A stretch of 64,000 nt of DNA, from NCBI GenBank assembly GCA_030035585.1, contig CM057480.1:6255001-6319000 (forward strand), written 5' to 3'. This document shows, piece by piece, positions 21,290 through 33,245 of the stretch. How positions within the stretch are numbered: position 1 is the stretch's first letter; each line of letters opens with the position of its first letter. The position numbers were made by a program, and so were the translations under genes. Below the pieces are notes generated by a model, which saw only the letters and a list, made by a program, of their open reading frames with translations, ran no database searches and was not told the DNA's origin. The DNA is from Dugong dugon. Its lineage: Eukaryota > Chordata > Mammalia > Sirenia > Dugongidae.

Positions 21290-21720
21290 GTGGCAGTAAT
21301 CTCTGCAATCCTTTCAGGAATGGGGTATTGCTTTCGGTTTACTATTTTCCTAGGTAGGGGTGGTTCTAATGGTTTTCACTTGGCTTTTCCTACCATAATA
21401 GCCCTTAATCCATTTGTCAGGGATCCAGTGTGGGGGTTCTGCCAGTTGCTGAGCAAATCTATTCCAATTATGCATTCTAGAACTGGGGAAATCACTACAG
21501 GATGGGTTTGGGGAGCCATTGGACCTACTGTGAGACAGAGATGAGCTAAGACTCCATTAATAACCTGACCTCCATATGCTCCCACTCTGATTGGTTGCCA
21601 CAGTGATGTTTTAGGTCTCCTGGAATTAGTGTCAGTTTAGAGCCAGTATCCACTAGTCCCTGAAAAGTTTGATTATTTCCTTTCCCCCCAGTGAACTGTC
21701 ACTCTCATAAAAGGCCGTAA
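21290..21720 (-). pseudogene. Retroviral protease remnant (copy C)
   Basis: Open piece 21376-21585 with ECIIGIDLLSNW, the GIDLL-type motif that ends retroviral aspartic proteases. The catalytic DTG-type site expected upstream (about 21620-21650) is not preserved in a clean frame. Confidence 0.65.
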
Positions 21721-21810
21721 ATCCCTTTGGGGAAGGCTGAGAGAAAGATTAACAGTATAAGTTTTGGGCAGTGTACTGGAAGCCTTCCTCAAGGGGACCC
21801 GGCCTCCCCG

Positions 21811-22647
21811 TCAATCAAGGGGTTGTGGATCTGTAAACTTGCTCAAGTCTGGGAGTTGACTGAGGGGCCGTGACTCCCTGTTCTGATGATTTGAGTTAGA
21901 CTGCTGTTCACTTGACCTAGGATTCATCTGCTTATACAGATCAAGTAAATATTTAGTAGATTTCCTATCTATTTCACTCCTAGGGATACCATGACTAAGT
22001 AGCCAATGCCGTAAGTCCATATGAGTCAGACTATTTTTATTACCAGTTTGACTCTGCTGTCCATTATGGTAACCATGCCCACCTTGTCTTTGTCGAGAGA
22101 GTGCTTCCTCTTGGCCCCTAGCACCACGGGCTCCCATCAGCCCCACTGTATTTGGGTGTTTTAGCTCAGTTAGGGTAGTTCCCACTGTCAAATCTGACTT
22201 ATATAAAATAGCAATCACAGCAGTCTTCAAGGATGCTGGGGCTCCCTTCACAAATTTGTTCCTCACAGTTGTGGTAAAAGGTGTATTCTCTGGGTATTCC
22301 ATGTGTGGGTCCGTGGATCTAACCTGATAAATCCACTCTAGCATGCTAATTTCCCTAAGTCTTTGGATACCTTCTTCTACAGTATAACAAGGCAGGTCTG
22401 GTACTTCAACTTGATTTGGTGTAGACCACTGTGTAATCCATGCTTCAGCGAACCAACCAAATAAACTATTAGATGCTTTCCTAACTTCTTGAGCTGAAAC
22501 ATTGAATGAAGAATCTGTGCTTAGTAAGCCCATATCAGTAAACTCAGACTGATCTATCTTTATGTTCCTTGCACCATTATCCCACACCCTTAATAGCCAT
22601 TCCCACACATATTCCCCAGGTTTGTTTGTATATATTACAAAAGTCAA
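21811..22647 (-). pseudogene. Retroviral gag-like frame (copy C)
   Basis: Longest retroviral frame in the window (278 codons). It lies upstream of protease in the minus-strand reading, so by position it is the capsid/nucleocapsid part of gag. No Cys-Cys-His-Cys zinc knuckle is visible. The C-terminal third is rich in Gln, Asn and Ser. A further piece with coiled-coil-like composition is open at 23076-23387. The start of gag is broken between 22650 and 23450. Confidence 0.65.
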
Positions 22648-22649
22648 GC

Positions 22650-23509
22650 AGTTCTTTTGAAGTGTAGCGTACCTCCTCCTGGGTCATACTTTGTACTTCA
22701 CCTTTTGGGGCTCTTTGGGGCTTAAGTCTATTTATAGCTCTAGAAGCCAAAATTGTTGAGGAATGTTTTGAGAACATTCAGCATTGTCTTGTAAAGCATC
22801 TGCCTTAGGAGATGTTGCAGGCAATGACTGAGGCAAAGGATCTTTAGATGCAGCTGGGTTAATCTCCTTAGATGGGAGTGGACGGGCTTATGGTTCTGTT
22901 GGCAGGAGTGATTCGATAGAATTTAGGGGCTCAGTGTCTCCAGCTTCCTGATTATCTGCCCATATATCCCCATCACAGGTTTCAGGATCCCATTTCTTCC
23001 CAATCAATGCCCTCACTTTAACTTCAGACACCTCTTGAGATTGTCAGTTGAGTTGGCATTGTAATTCAGCCACTCTTACAATAAGACTCTGAGTCTGGAT
23101 TCAGCAATATTAGCTCTGTTACTATAAGAAAGAAGGCTTTCTTTCAAGGCACAAGTGGAAACTTTGAGGTCATTTATGAGAACCTTGAGCTTTGACTCTG
23201 AAGTCCTGAGCTCATCTCTTTCTTTCACTAGTTTGTCTAGTGAAAGTAGGACCAACCATCCAGCTTCCTTATACTTCTCATGATGACAAAATTGTAGAAA
23301 GGTATCATCCACACTATCACCCAGAGCCTCATCTTTCACCAACACCTGATCTATTGATGGTGATATTTTGCGTATTTGAATTGCCACCTCATGCCATGGA
23401 TTAGCAGTGCCCTCTTTACTACTGGAAGCAGAGTCATCAACATTTTTAACACTAACCAGACCTGAGAACCAATTTAGAAAATTCAGCTGTACTATTTTGT
23501 TTCTCCAGA
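22650..23509 (-). pseudogene. 5' part of gag and leader, copy C
   Basis: Frames at 22577-22777 and 23076-23387 are remnants of the gag N-terminal region; the second has charged heptad-like stretches (LDKLVKERDELRTSESKLKV). Stops and frameshifts separate them. Confidence 0.5.
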
Positions 23510-23525
23510 ATCACTTTCGGTACCA
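23510..23525 (-). other. Putative primer-binding site
   Basis: On the minus strand TGGTACCGAAAGTGA lies two bases after the LTR end. It resembles the leucine-tRNA type primer site used by ERV-L elements; the tRNA assignment is from family knowledge. Confidence 0.5.
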
Positions 23526-23527
23526 AA

Positions 23528-23595
23528 TACCTTAGACCGGGTTCTTTAGAGAAGCAAAACCAGTAAAGCATATAAATATATACAAAAATATACAT

Positions 23596-23626
<31 letters not shown>

Positions 23627-24095
23627 TTTATATCAAGGAAATGGCTCACATGTTTTTTAGAGGCTGTAACATCCCAAGTTCGTGGGGCAGGAGAAAGGCT
23701 TCTCCTGATTCACATAGCTGCACTGGCTGTCGAACCCAAGATTGGCAGGCTGGAGATCAGGGCTGTTGTAGGCTGTGAAGATTGATGAATCTAAACATGG
23801 AAAGGCAAGACCGCGGGTAATCTGCTAGCTCAAGTCCCAAGAACTGGCAGTCAGATGAACAGGGGCCAGCTGCAGGATCTAGAACAAACAAAAGCTCTGA
23901 TAAGGAGAGCAGGAAGGGCTACGCAGTGGGGGGCGGAGAGATGAAAGCTGAGGGGGCGGTATGCCGCCACAGGCCCCGCCCCTACCGGTACCACTCACAG
24001 CAGATTCCGTCCTGGGGTGATCACAACATTGTACTACCGCCAAGACACTGAGAATCATGGCCCAACCGAGCTGAGGCACAATCTTACCCATCACA
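23528..24095 (-). repeat. Right outer LTR (5' LTR of the minus-strand provirus)
   Basis: Left end mutated to TACCTTAG, right end CCATCACA. Carries the GC-rich block (about 23881-23997) shared with the LTR at 4005, and a GA run at 23595-23625. Right flank GCACC then the RTE tail. Confidence 0.9.
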
Positions 24096-24117
24096 GCACC
24101 TAACAACAATAACAACA
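24096..24117 (+). mobile_element. RTE-class LINE 3' tail (piece 3 of 3)
   Basis: GCACCTAACAACAATAACAA: the last bases of the RTE element interrupted at 4004, separated by the retroviral composite. Confidence 0.85.
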
Positions 24118-25740
24118 GCTTGCTTTCTTCAGCGTTTGCATGGTATTTCTCTCCCAACATTTTACTTCTGACTTATCTATACAGGTTACATTTAAAGTCA
24201 GATTCTTTAGTTTCTTGTAGACAGCAGATAGTTGGGTCTTGCTTTGTTATCCATCTGGCAATCCCTATATTTTAAATGATGTGTTTAGACTATTTACATC
24301 TAAGGAATTATTGAAATGTTTGGGTTAAAATCTACTATCTGTTTACTATTTCTTCCACTTATTCCTTGTTTAATTTTTTTATCTTTTTCTGCCTTCTTTT
24401 GGGTGAATTGACAATCTTTTTATGATTCTATTTTATCTAATGTCTTATTACTTGTAAGTTACAAAAATTAATGGTTTCCTTAAATATTTACAATATATAT
24501 ATTTTAAATAATCTGAGTCTTTCTTCAAATAATATTATACCACTTCATATATGGTATAAGACCCTTATACGTTCCTAATTCCTCCCTTCTACATCTTGTA
24601 CTATTTTTGTCGCATATTTTACATTTACCCATTTAAAAAAACCCAACCATTGCTGCCAAGTCAATTCTGACTCATAGCAATCCCACAGGACAGGGCAGAA
24701 CTGCCCTATAGGGTTTCCAAGGAGCACGTGGTGGATTCAAACTGCTGACCTTTTGGTTAGCAGCTGAACTCTTAATCACTACACCACCAGGGTTTCCATT
24801 TTACATTTAATATGCTATAAATACATAATACATTGTTATTAATTTTGCTTTAGACCACCAATTGTCTTTTAGTGCAATTAAATATAAGAAAAAATAACTT
24901 CATCTTCATTTATTCCATTTGCAATGCTCTTCATTTCTTTGTATAGGTCAAAGTTTCTGACTGATACAGTCCATCTGTCTGAAGAGTTTCTTTAACTTTT
25001 TTTGTATAGTAAGTCTGCTACCAATGAATTCCTTTACTTTTTGTTTTTCTGAGGAAGTATGCATTTCTCCTTTATTTCTGAAAAAATATTTTTGCTGGAT
25101 CTAGAATTCTGGGTTGAAATTCCCCCTTCCCTTTTTTTTTTTTTTTTTTTCCAGTACTTTAAAGCTGTCACTCCACTGTCTTTGTGCTTGTCCCATTTCT
25201 GGTAAGAAGTCTGCTGTAATTCTTACCCTTGTTCCTGTACAGGAAATATGTCTTTTTTCTCTGACTGACTTCAAGATTTTCTCTGTCTTTAGTTTTCAGC
25301 AGTTTAAATACGATACGCCTAGGTGTTCGTTTTGCTTTGTTGATGAGGTTTTGTTTTTATTTTTAGTTTGTTTTCTTTAGATTAATTTTGCTTGGTATTT
25401 TCAGAATTCTTTGCATCTGTTATTCAGTATCTGCCATTAATCTTGGAAAATTCTTAGCCATTATTTCTTCAAATATTTATTTTTCCCTTTTTCTCTCTTA
25501 TCTCCTTCTGAGATTTAAATTATGCATATATTAAACCATTTGATATTACCTCACAGTGCTTCGATGCTCTTTTTTCCCACTCTTTTCTCTTTGTGTTTCA
25601 GTTGGTTAATTTCTATTTACTTATCTTCAAATTCACTGATTCTTTCCTCTTTTACTGTGTTTTTTATTCTTAGCATTTCCATTTGATTCTTTCTTATAGT
25701 TTCCATCTCTCTCTGAAATTACCCATCTGATCTTATTTTT
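24118..25740 (-). repeat. L1 fragment, antisense (right part of the split L1)
   Basis: Continues the antisense L1 ORF2 from 1918 through its 3' part, AT-rich with no intact frame. Interrupted by an AfroSINE at 24641-24797. A short frame at 25114-25380 is chance. Confidence 0.7.
24641..24797 (-). mobile_element. AfroSINE
   Basis: Minus-strand copy inside the L1; short internal-deletion form, from the tail AAAAAACCCAACCATTGCTG to the 5' end CACCAGGGTTTCC. Confidence 0.9.
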
Positions 25741-26330
25741 CTATTTATCTACTGCTGCATAACAAGTTACCCCAAAATTTAAACCTTAAAACAACAAACA
25801 TTTATTATCTCACAGTTTCTGTGGGTCAGGAATCCAGGGATAATTCAGCTGGGTGCCTCTGGTTCACGGTCTCTCATGAGGTTGTGATTAAGCTATTGGC
25901 CAAGGCTGCGATCTCATCTGAAGTCTTGACTGGGGGAGAATCCACTTCTAAGCTCTTTCATGTGGTTGTTGGCAGGATTCATTTCCTTGAAGGCTATTGG
26001 ACTGAGGGCCTCACTTCCTCACTATTAGATGGAGACCTCCCTCAGTTCCTTGTCATGTGGGCTTCTCTATAAAGTGGCTTACAACATAGCAGATGGTTTC
26101 CCTTAGAGTGAGTGACAGACAGAAGGCACCTGAAATGGAAGTCACAGTCTTTTTGTAACCTGATTTAAAAAATCCTATCCCATCACTTCTGCCATGTTCT
26201 ACTCATTAGAAGTATGTCATTAAGTCTTGCCCACATGCAAGGGGAGGGGATGACCCAAGGGCATGCATGCTAGAGGCAGGAGTTACTGGAGGCCCTCTTA
26301 GAGTCTGCTTACCACAAAGGGTTTCTCTCA
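25741..26330 (+). repeat. Old mammalian interspersed repeat (MER/LTR-like)
   Basis: Sequence of the widespread type starting CTACTGCTGCATAACAAGTT and including CACAGTTTCTGTGGGTCAGG. A related, more diverged piece lies at 53775-54040. I do not assign the family. The following 26331-26820 is AT-rich with nothing recognised. Confidence 0.5.
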
Positions 26331-26820
26331 GAGTTTTTATCATTTATGCCAATTGTGCAGTTCTACAACTTCATTCACCCTCAGGTCAAAGCAAGGTATT
26401 GACGAAAAATAAAACAAAATAGGTAACTCACCACTGAACTGGTCATTCTTTGAGTTTGGACGTCACTCTCCAATCCATCTGCCACTGTTTACCTTTCAGA
26501 GTTCTCAGATAGTTGCTTTTTCTATTCTGTTCAGAATTTTTTGTTTTACTTTATCAGATAGATAAGCTGTAGTAGATTTATTCCATTTTTATTGACATCA
26601 GAAGTCCTTAAAGTGTAATATTAGTTGATAACTTTTTCTCCCTTCCTGGACAACACGAAGACCTTAAAACATCTTAACTCAGTCTGTCCCCCTCCCAATT
26701 TGTATGCTGTAGTTATCATGCATTTTAATTTCTTACACATTTTAAACCCAATACAGCCTATTATTATTATCTTATGCAGTCAGTAATCCTCTATTTTTAC
26801 CCATTTCATTAACTTTCATT

Positions 26821-27990
26821 CCTTCCTGCATCTCCAGCCTTTCACGTTATTTTCCGTCTGCTTGAAGCATACCTTTGAATTCCTTTAATGTAGGCATGTT
26901 GATGTTAACTTATCTAGGTTTCATTTGCCTGAAAACAAAAGGCCTTTATTTCATTCATGAAGGATGTTTTCCCTGGGCATAGAATTCTATGTTGGCATTT
27001 ATTTTCTCTCTGCAATTTAAATATATCATCTTATTGTCTTTGTGTTTTTGTTATTTCTATAGGGAAGTCATCAGTCAGTTCTTCTGTTTGTCCTTTGAAG
27101 GTAATCTCTCTGTCATTCTTCAGTACTTTTAAATTTTTTGGTTTTTGTGTTTGGTTTTCAGCAGTCCTACTATAATGTGCCTAGATATGGATTTCATTGT
27201 TATTTATCCTGCTTTGGTTTTGTAAGTCTTCTAGGATCTGTCACTTGATACCTTTAATCATTTGAAGAAAATTCTCAGCCATAATCTCAAACAGTTTTTC
27301 TGCCTCATTCTTACTTTCCTTTCCTTCTTAAAGGATCTTATTCTAGGTATTCTCATTGTGTTCTCTGTATCTCTTATTCTTTTTTATTTTATATTTTCTC
27401 CCTTTTGTCTATGCCTCTATTTTCTTCCAACGTATCTTCCAGTTTACTAAATCTCTATTTAGCATTTTTAATCTGCTGTTATAAACATACATTAAGTTTT
27501 TAACTTTAGCTATAATTTTCAGTTGTAGACTTTCCATCTTGTTCTTTTTCATAGTTTCTAGTTTTTTGCCAAATTTCTAAGTCTTGGCTTTATCTCCTTT
27601 AACATAATAAATACAGTTATTTTATAATCTTTGTCTGATAGCTCCCATATATAGTTTTTTTGTGGCTTTCATTCTATTGTCTGTTGTTTCTACTGGTTTC
27701 ACCCTTTTATTTCTCTTCAAAAAAATTTTTTTTGTTTGTTTATTTCCTGAGTGTCTGTTTTATTTTAATTGTAGGTCAGATATGTATTTATAAAATTGTT
27801 TGCAGAAGGATTTGTTGCCCAGGATGATATATTCTTCCTCCAGAGAAGATTTTTTATTTATTTCTCTAGATGCATGTATGCCCAAGTAATATGAGATCAC
27901 CTTAAGTTAAATTCAGTGATTGATATCATTCAAAGCTGGTCTGAAATCCCTACAAAGACCTGTCTGTTCTTGTACAACCTTATTACTAAT
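26821..27990 (-). repeat. L1 3' region, antisense
   Basis: T-rich antisense L1 text like that at 25080-25700 (for example the block near 26960-27050), probably a second L1 fragment. Frames such as 27262-27450 are T-rich chance. Confidence 0.55.
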
Positions 27991-28084
27991 GTGGAGCACC
28001 TGGGATCCCCACACAAATGAAAGGAGCCTTACCAGGAAATATCTTCTTGGTTGAGCCTTGTCATTTTCCTGTCCCCTTAGTCTG

Positions 28085-28795
28085 ACAAAGCTGTCAAAAG
28101 TACCAGTCAGAGTGGAGTCTGGGGTCTTAAAAGCTTGTTAGTGGCCATCTAAGATACATCAACTGGTCCCAACCCACTTGGAGCAAAGGAAAATGAAGAA
28201 TACCAAAGACACAAGGAAAATATTAGCCCAAGAGACAAAAGGGCCACATAAACCAGGGACTCCATCAGCCTGAGACCAGAAGAACTAGATGGTGTCCAGC
28301 TATGACCAATGACCACCTTGACAGGGAATACAACAGAGAGTCCCCGACAGAGTGGGAGAAAAGTGTGGAACAGAACACAAACTCACATAAAAAGACCAGA
28401 CTTAATGGTCTGACTGAGACTGGAGGAACCCCCAAAGCCAAGGCCCCCAGATGCTACATTAACCTAGAACTGAAACCCTTCCTGAGGCCCACTCTTCAGA
28501 CAAAAATTAGACTGGATTACAAAACATAAAACAATACTCGTGAGGGGTGTGCTTCTTAGTTCAAGCAGATACATGAGACCAAATGGGCAGCTCCTGTATG
28601 GAGGCAGGATGAGAGGGCAGGAAGGAACAGGAGCTGGTTGGATGGACATGGGAAACCCAGGGTGGAATGGGGAGTGTGCTGTCTCATTGCGGGGATTACA
28701 ACTAGTGTCACATGACAATATGTGTATAAAATTTTGTATGAGAAATTAACTTGAGCTGTGAACTTTGACCTAAAGTACAATTAAAAAATACATAA
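28085..28795 (+). mobile_element. 5'-truncated LINE 3' end
   Basis: Same family as 2823-3353, 35515-36416 and 55030-55280, with the shared start motif GGGGTCTTAAAAGCTTG also seen near 35669 and an A-rich tail at 28785. The rest to 29082 shows nothing recognised. Confidence 0.7.
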
Positions 28796-29082
28796 ATAAA
28801 TAAAAAAGCACCATTCATCTTTGCATCTTCTCAGCAGTCCCTGCTGGGATGAACAAATACCTTTCAGGGAAAAAGAAGTCACATACACTAGGATCATCTC
28901 TCTGAGTTGCTGCCTTTCCTTGGATCCTGGCCTGTGTGATTGGCTCCTTGATGTCTCTCAGTAAATATTTTCCAAATTTTGTCCAGATTTTTTAGTTGTC
29001 CTCAAAAAGAGAGTTACATGACTTCTCTATTACCAGAAGTGAAAATTCCCCTAAATTTTTTTTATTCATTTCCCACGTATAA

Positions 29083-29262
29083 GGAGCCCTGCTGGCACAG
29101 TGGTTAAGCATGCTCGGCTGCTAACCGAAAGGTTGGTAGTTCGAACCCACCAGCCGCTCCTCAGGAGAAAGATGTGGCAGTCTGCTTCTGTAAAGATTAC
29201 AGCCTTAGAAACCCTATGGGGAAGTTCTACTCTGTCCTATAGGGTTGCTATGTTTTGTTCCC
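29083..29262 (+). mobile_element. AfroSINE
   Basis: Plus-strand copy beginning AAGGAGCCCTGCTGGCACAG, with B-box region GGTAGTTCGAACCC. Truncated at its 3' end, followed by TA-rich simple repeat to about 29330. Confidence 0.9.
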
Positions 29263-29367
29263 ATATATTTAAACGTGAATATATATCCATATATGTGTAT
29301 ATATATCATATATATCCACATACATATCTACCCATTTAAAATATATAGTATTGTCTATACATATTTA

Positions 29368-29535
29368 TGAGGCCCTGGTGGCGCAGTGGTTAAACATTCA
29401 GTTACTAACCAAAAAAAAATAAAAAAAGGTTGGCAGTTCAAATCCACCAGCCGCTCCTTGGAAACCCTGTGGGGCAGTTCTCTATTCTGTGGGGTCGCTA
29501 TGAGTCAGAATCAACTCAACAGCAGTGGGTTTATA
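29368..29535 (+). mobile_element. AfroSINE with A-rich insertion
   Basis: Plus-strand copy interrupted near 29410 by an A-rich stretch between the A- and B-box regions. Short form lacking the central block. Confidence 0.9.
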
Positions 29536-29866
29536 CATATCATTGAAAATATACAGTATTACCTAGTGTGTATTTTCATTTCTTTCATGAACAGTATCAT
29601 AATGTATATTCAGCAAATTCCTTTTCATATGTCTTGAACTTCTATATCAGAACACATAGATCTACCTCGTTCTTTTTTGAATGATACCCACCCAACTCAT
29701 AATAATGGATACTCCAGTAGGATAGGGGTTTATCTTTGATAGAGTTGGTAGTTGAAGGGTACTTCGGCTTTTATATAACTTTTTTTTAAAAAAAAAAACA
29801 AAGTGAATGAATTCATTTTACTTGTGTAATTAAAAATTTGAAAAATTAGAGTTATAATTGTGAAAG

Positions 29867-30080
29867 GAGCTCTGGTGGCACAGTGATTAAGTGCTCAGCT
29901 GCTAACCAAAAGGTCAGCGGTTCAAACCGACCAGCTGCTCCATAGGAGAAAGCTGTGGCAGTCTGCTTCAATAAAGATTACAGCCTTGGAAACCCTACGG
30001 GTCAGTTCTACTCTGTCCTATAGGGTCACTCTGAGTCGCAATTGACTCAACGGCAATGGGTTTGGGTTTTTTGGTATGAT
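29867..30080 (+). mobile_element. AfroSINE, near full length
   Basis: Complete form: tRNA-like head, central block (CAGTCTGCTTC...), and tail GACTCAACGGCAATGGG followed by T-rich end. Good reference copy for the family in this window. Confidence 0.95.
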
Positions 30081-31374
30081 GGTGAAAACAGCAATTTGGA
30101 ATAAGAACAGAAGGGTTTTTGGGAAGACAAGAGTCATATTGCCAGGCAATTTCTTTGGCTTTTGGGGGTTATTTTTAACGTACATATATGTTTATAGTAT
30201 CTTTTCCTCTCCAGCATTTCAAAAGATTCCACTGCTTCTCCAATCTTTTTCCAATAATTTGGTCATCATCACCACCTAATCAATCCGTACAAGGCCCTCT
30301 GTGCACTGGTAGCAGAAGTTTTTCCTCTGAATGCTGAGTCATTCTTTCCATTCTTTTTTCCCTTTTTGCTTCTCTAGGCACACGGTGTGCATTTTTGTGG
30401 GTCCTGGAGAAACTGAAGTTAGACTTTATTTTTTCATATGAATGAAGATAAAGTTCCCTAAAAACCAAGTCCAAACAGCTACAGAGCAATCTTTTTATTT
30501 GCTCATTTACTCTTACACAGGCTATTTGGCAGGTCCCTCTTAAAAGTCAGTAGACAGGAAAATATGCTGTCTTAAAATATAATGTAATGAAAAACAGAGG
30601 GCTTCTAATCATTCTCCTGAGGCTGTTCCTACCCTTTCCAATAAATTAAACCAAGCTTGGCCATCTTTTTACGGATGGCATAAAAAGTAGACAGGGACTG
30701 AGATAGCAGATGGCATGCCTAGCAATCCAAGATACAGATAATGCAAGTCTTCCTAGAGCAGGGATGCCCTTCTGCAGGGTTTAATCATGAATAAACTCAA
30801 TGCCTTGTGGAGCCTTCAGTGGCTACATGACCTCCAAGATGCTGTGTTTGCCCTCTCTGGATCCCAACCCAGCTTCATCCCTAGACTTCAGCTGTCAATC
30901 TTCTTCCAACTTGAATGCTCCTTGAGACTGCTTCTCAGCTTTTGTTTTCCCATCGATAAGTTGTTTACTGAATGAATGAATACGAGCTAACTAATTTACT
31001 GATGGTCACAATACTACCAAGTGACAGAATCCACTTGTTTTTTTTTTTGTTGTTGTTGTTTGGCATTCTGATACCCAACGTAGGGAACAGAAGAAAAATA
31101 CAAAATATATCTCTGCCGTTTTCCCCATTACCTGTCTTGATCCAAGTCAGTTCTAGCCAAGTGCCTAGAAATTTGTCATATTCCTATAGGTGTTTGTATC
31201 CTGTTACTTTTAGATGAATCAACCTAACTATTGTTGATTTGTTAACTCAGCAGTGAGTGGTTTTAGCCTCTAATGTATAATATTAGGAAGGGAAAAATAT
31301 TTTTGCAATTCCTGATATAAAAACCTTTAGACAGTAAGACAGGGCTCTAAATTAGTACAAAGAGGTTTAAAGTA
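30081..31374. other. Unassigned sequence
   Basis: Non-repetitive AT-rich sequence. The small open frames (for example 30280-30489 minus and 30787-30975 plus) have no features I recognise. Confidence 0.4.
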
Positions 31375-31565
31375 TACGATTGGTAAAGTAGAGGGTCAGC
31401 GAAAAAGAGGAAGACCCTCAAGGAGATGGACTGACAAAGTGGCTGCAACAATGGGCTCAAGCATGGCAAAGATTGTGAGGATGGTGCAGTGTTTCGTTCT
31501 GTTGTACATGGGGTTGCTATGAGTTGGAACCAATCTGACGACACCTAACAACAATAACATATTGA
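31375..31565 (+). mobile_element. RTE LINE 3' end
   Basis: Ends in GACGACACCTAACAACAATAAC, the RTE tail. 5'-truncated. Followed to about 32185 by unassigned sequence with one chance frame (31902-32315). Confidence 0.85.
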
Positions 31566-32185
31566 ACAAGAGGGATACATGGATTGTGATCAAAATACAA
31601 GTTTATTTTTATCTCCCACTGTCCTTTTGAACACTGTTTAATGGGGGGTAATCATCCCCTGCCTTCAACACACACAGTGGATCTATGGCTGTTTTGTTCA
31701 CCTTAAGGTAATGACACCACTGCACTTTAAGTTACAAACAGTTTGTTTCAGAAATTGGCACTAGATCCTCAACAATCAAATGCAAACTTGGCTTGGCATT
31801 AAGTCTTCTCCTTTCCACCGGCTTGTGCTCCCGTGTCTCTTATGGATGTACTTCTGTTTTGGGATTCTCTGTAGCTCTTTTCTCAGCCATCGACAGCTGA
31901 CATGAACCTCTCTTGTCCTCCTGCTGAAGTCTCTTTGCCTCCCCAGATGGCCTTGTGTGGTTGGCCCAAGATGATCCCATGCCAACTCTCTCTCCAGCAT
32001 GCCTCATATTTGGTCACATGCTCTGACTCATTTTGGGAGTGTGGGAGTGGAGACTCCAGCATGATCCAAAGGAGGTATTCTAAACACAAGAAACAACCAT
32101 GTATGTGCAAATGGGCCTCTGGACCCCAAGAGAATAATGGAAGTTTCTCTATAAGTCATCTCTCCATTTGCTGGGCTTTACTGAC

Positions 32186-32790
32186 ATTCTTTAAGTTGTC
32201 AACGATTTCATTCTACTTGGATCAACAATCAATGTCCATGGAAGCAGCAGTCAAAAAATCAAATGGCGTATTACATTGGGAAAATCTGCTGCAAAAAATC
32301 TCTCTAAAGTTTTAAAAAGGAAAGATGTCACTTTGATGAATAACGTGCACCTGCCCCAAGACATGGTCTTTTCAGTCACCTCATATGCATGTGAAACCTG
32401 GACAATGAAAAAGGAAGACAGAAGAAGTACTGATGCATTTGAATCATGGTGTTGGCAAAAAATAGTAAACACATACTGACAGAACAACAAAGAAATCAGT
32501 CCAAGAAGAAATACAACCAGCATGTTCCTTAGAAATGAGCATGGTGAGACCCTGGATCACTTACTCTGGACACATCATTAGGAAAAATCAATTGCTAGAA
32601 AAGGGCATCATAATGTAGAGGGTCAGCGAAAACAAGAGAAACCCTCAATGAGATATATTGACACAATGGGCTCAACAATGGACTCAAATATACCAACAAT
32701 CATGAAGATGGCACAGGACCAAGCAATGTTTTGTTCTGTTACACATATGGTCACCACTGAGTTGGAGTAACTAACAACAACATTAAATAA
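32186..32790 (+). mobile_element. RTE LINE C-terminal region and 3' end
   Basis: Homologous to 3415-4004. A frame at 32276-32479 keeps SYACETWTMKKEDRR, the same region as in the copy at 3493. Ends ACTAACAACAACATT. Several frameshifts. Confidence 0.85.
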
Positions 32791-32934
32791 GAAATGGAGG
32801 GCAAAGGAATGATTCACCCAACAATAAGTGGACGACAGAACTAAGAGTAGAATCCAGTACTCTGATGGCCAGTCTTGGCTCCTTCTATAACACTACTTCT
32901 CAAAGTAAATTTAAAAATATCTGTGCCTTTGCTA

Positions 32935-33245
32935 GCCAAAATCAACATAGAGGGTCAGATGGGTTATTTTAACCTATCACATCATCGCCAACATCAACAT
33001 AGGGTCAGATGGGTGATTCTGACGTATCACATTATCGCCAACATCAACATAGGGTCAGATGGGTGATTCTGACGTATCACATCGTCGCCAACATCAACAT
33101 ACAGGGTCAGATGGGTGATTCTGACGTATCACATCATCGCCAACATCAACATAGGGTCAGACAGGTGATTCTGACATATCACATCACTGCCAACATCAAC
33201 ATAGGGTCAGATGGGTGATTTTGACGTATCACATCATTGCATTGG
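32935..33245. repeat. 50-bp tandem repeat, six copies
   Basis: The marker AGGGTCAGATGGGT recurs at 32951, 33001, 33051, 33103, 33153 and 33203, with units reading GCCAACATCAACATAGGG and TGACGTATCACATCATC. Units are very similar, and the short open frames over it are a by-product of periodicity. Confidence 0.95.

Larger units (their letters stand above)
4005..24095 (-). mobile_element. Composite ERV-L-type insertion containing a RALGDS-like gene segment
   Basis: The outer ends read TGTCTTAGG at 4005 and CCATCACA at 24095, flanked by GCACC at 4000-4004 and 24096-24100. The flanking RTE tail reads continuously across the two ends. The interval is far longer than one provirus. It contains three full LTRs (4005, 17529, 23528), two LTR fragments (6964, 15985), two minus-strand and one plus-strand internal regions, and a RALGDS-like gene segment. 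The outer LTRs share a roughly 110-bp block that the LTR at 17529 replaces with unrelated sequence, so the outer two are the original pair. The mechanism is discussed in the findings. Confidence 0.75.

Noticed and set aside
31902-32315. 137-codon frame before an RTE 3' end
   Set aside because: Mixes unassigned sequence with RTE DNA; no motif.
32935-33245. CRISPR-like array
   Set aside because: The whole 50-bp unit repeats with no unique spacers, and the DNA is mammalian.
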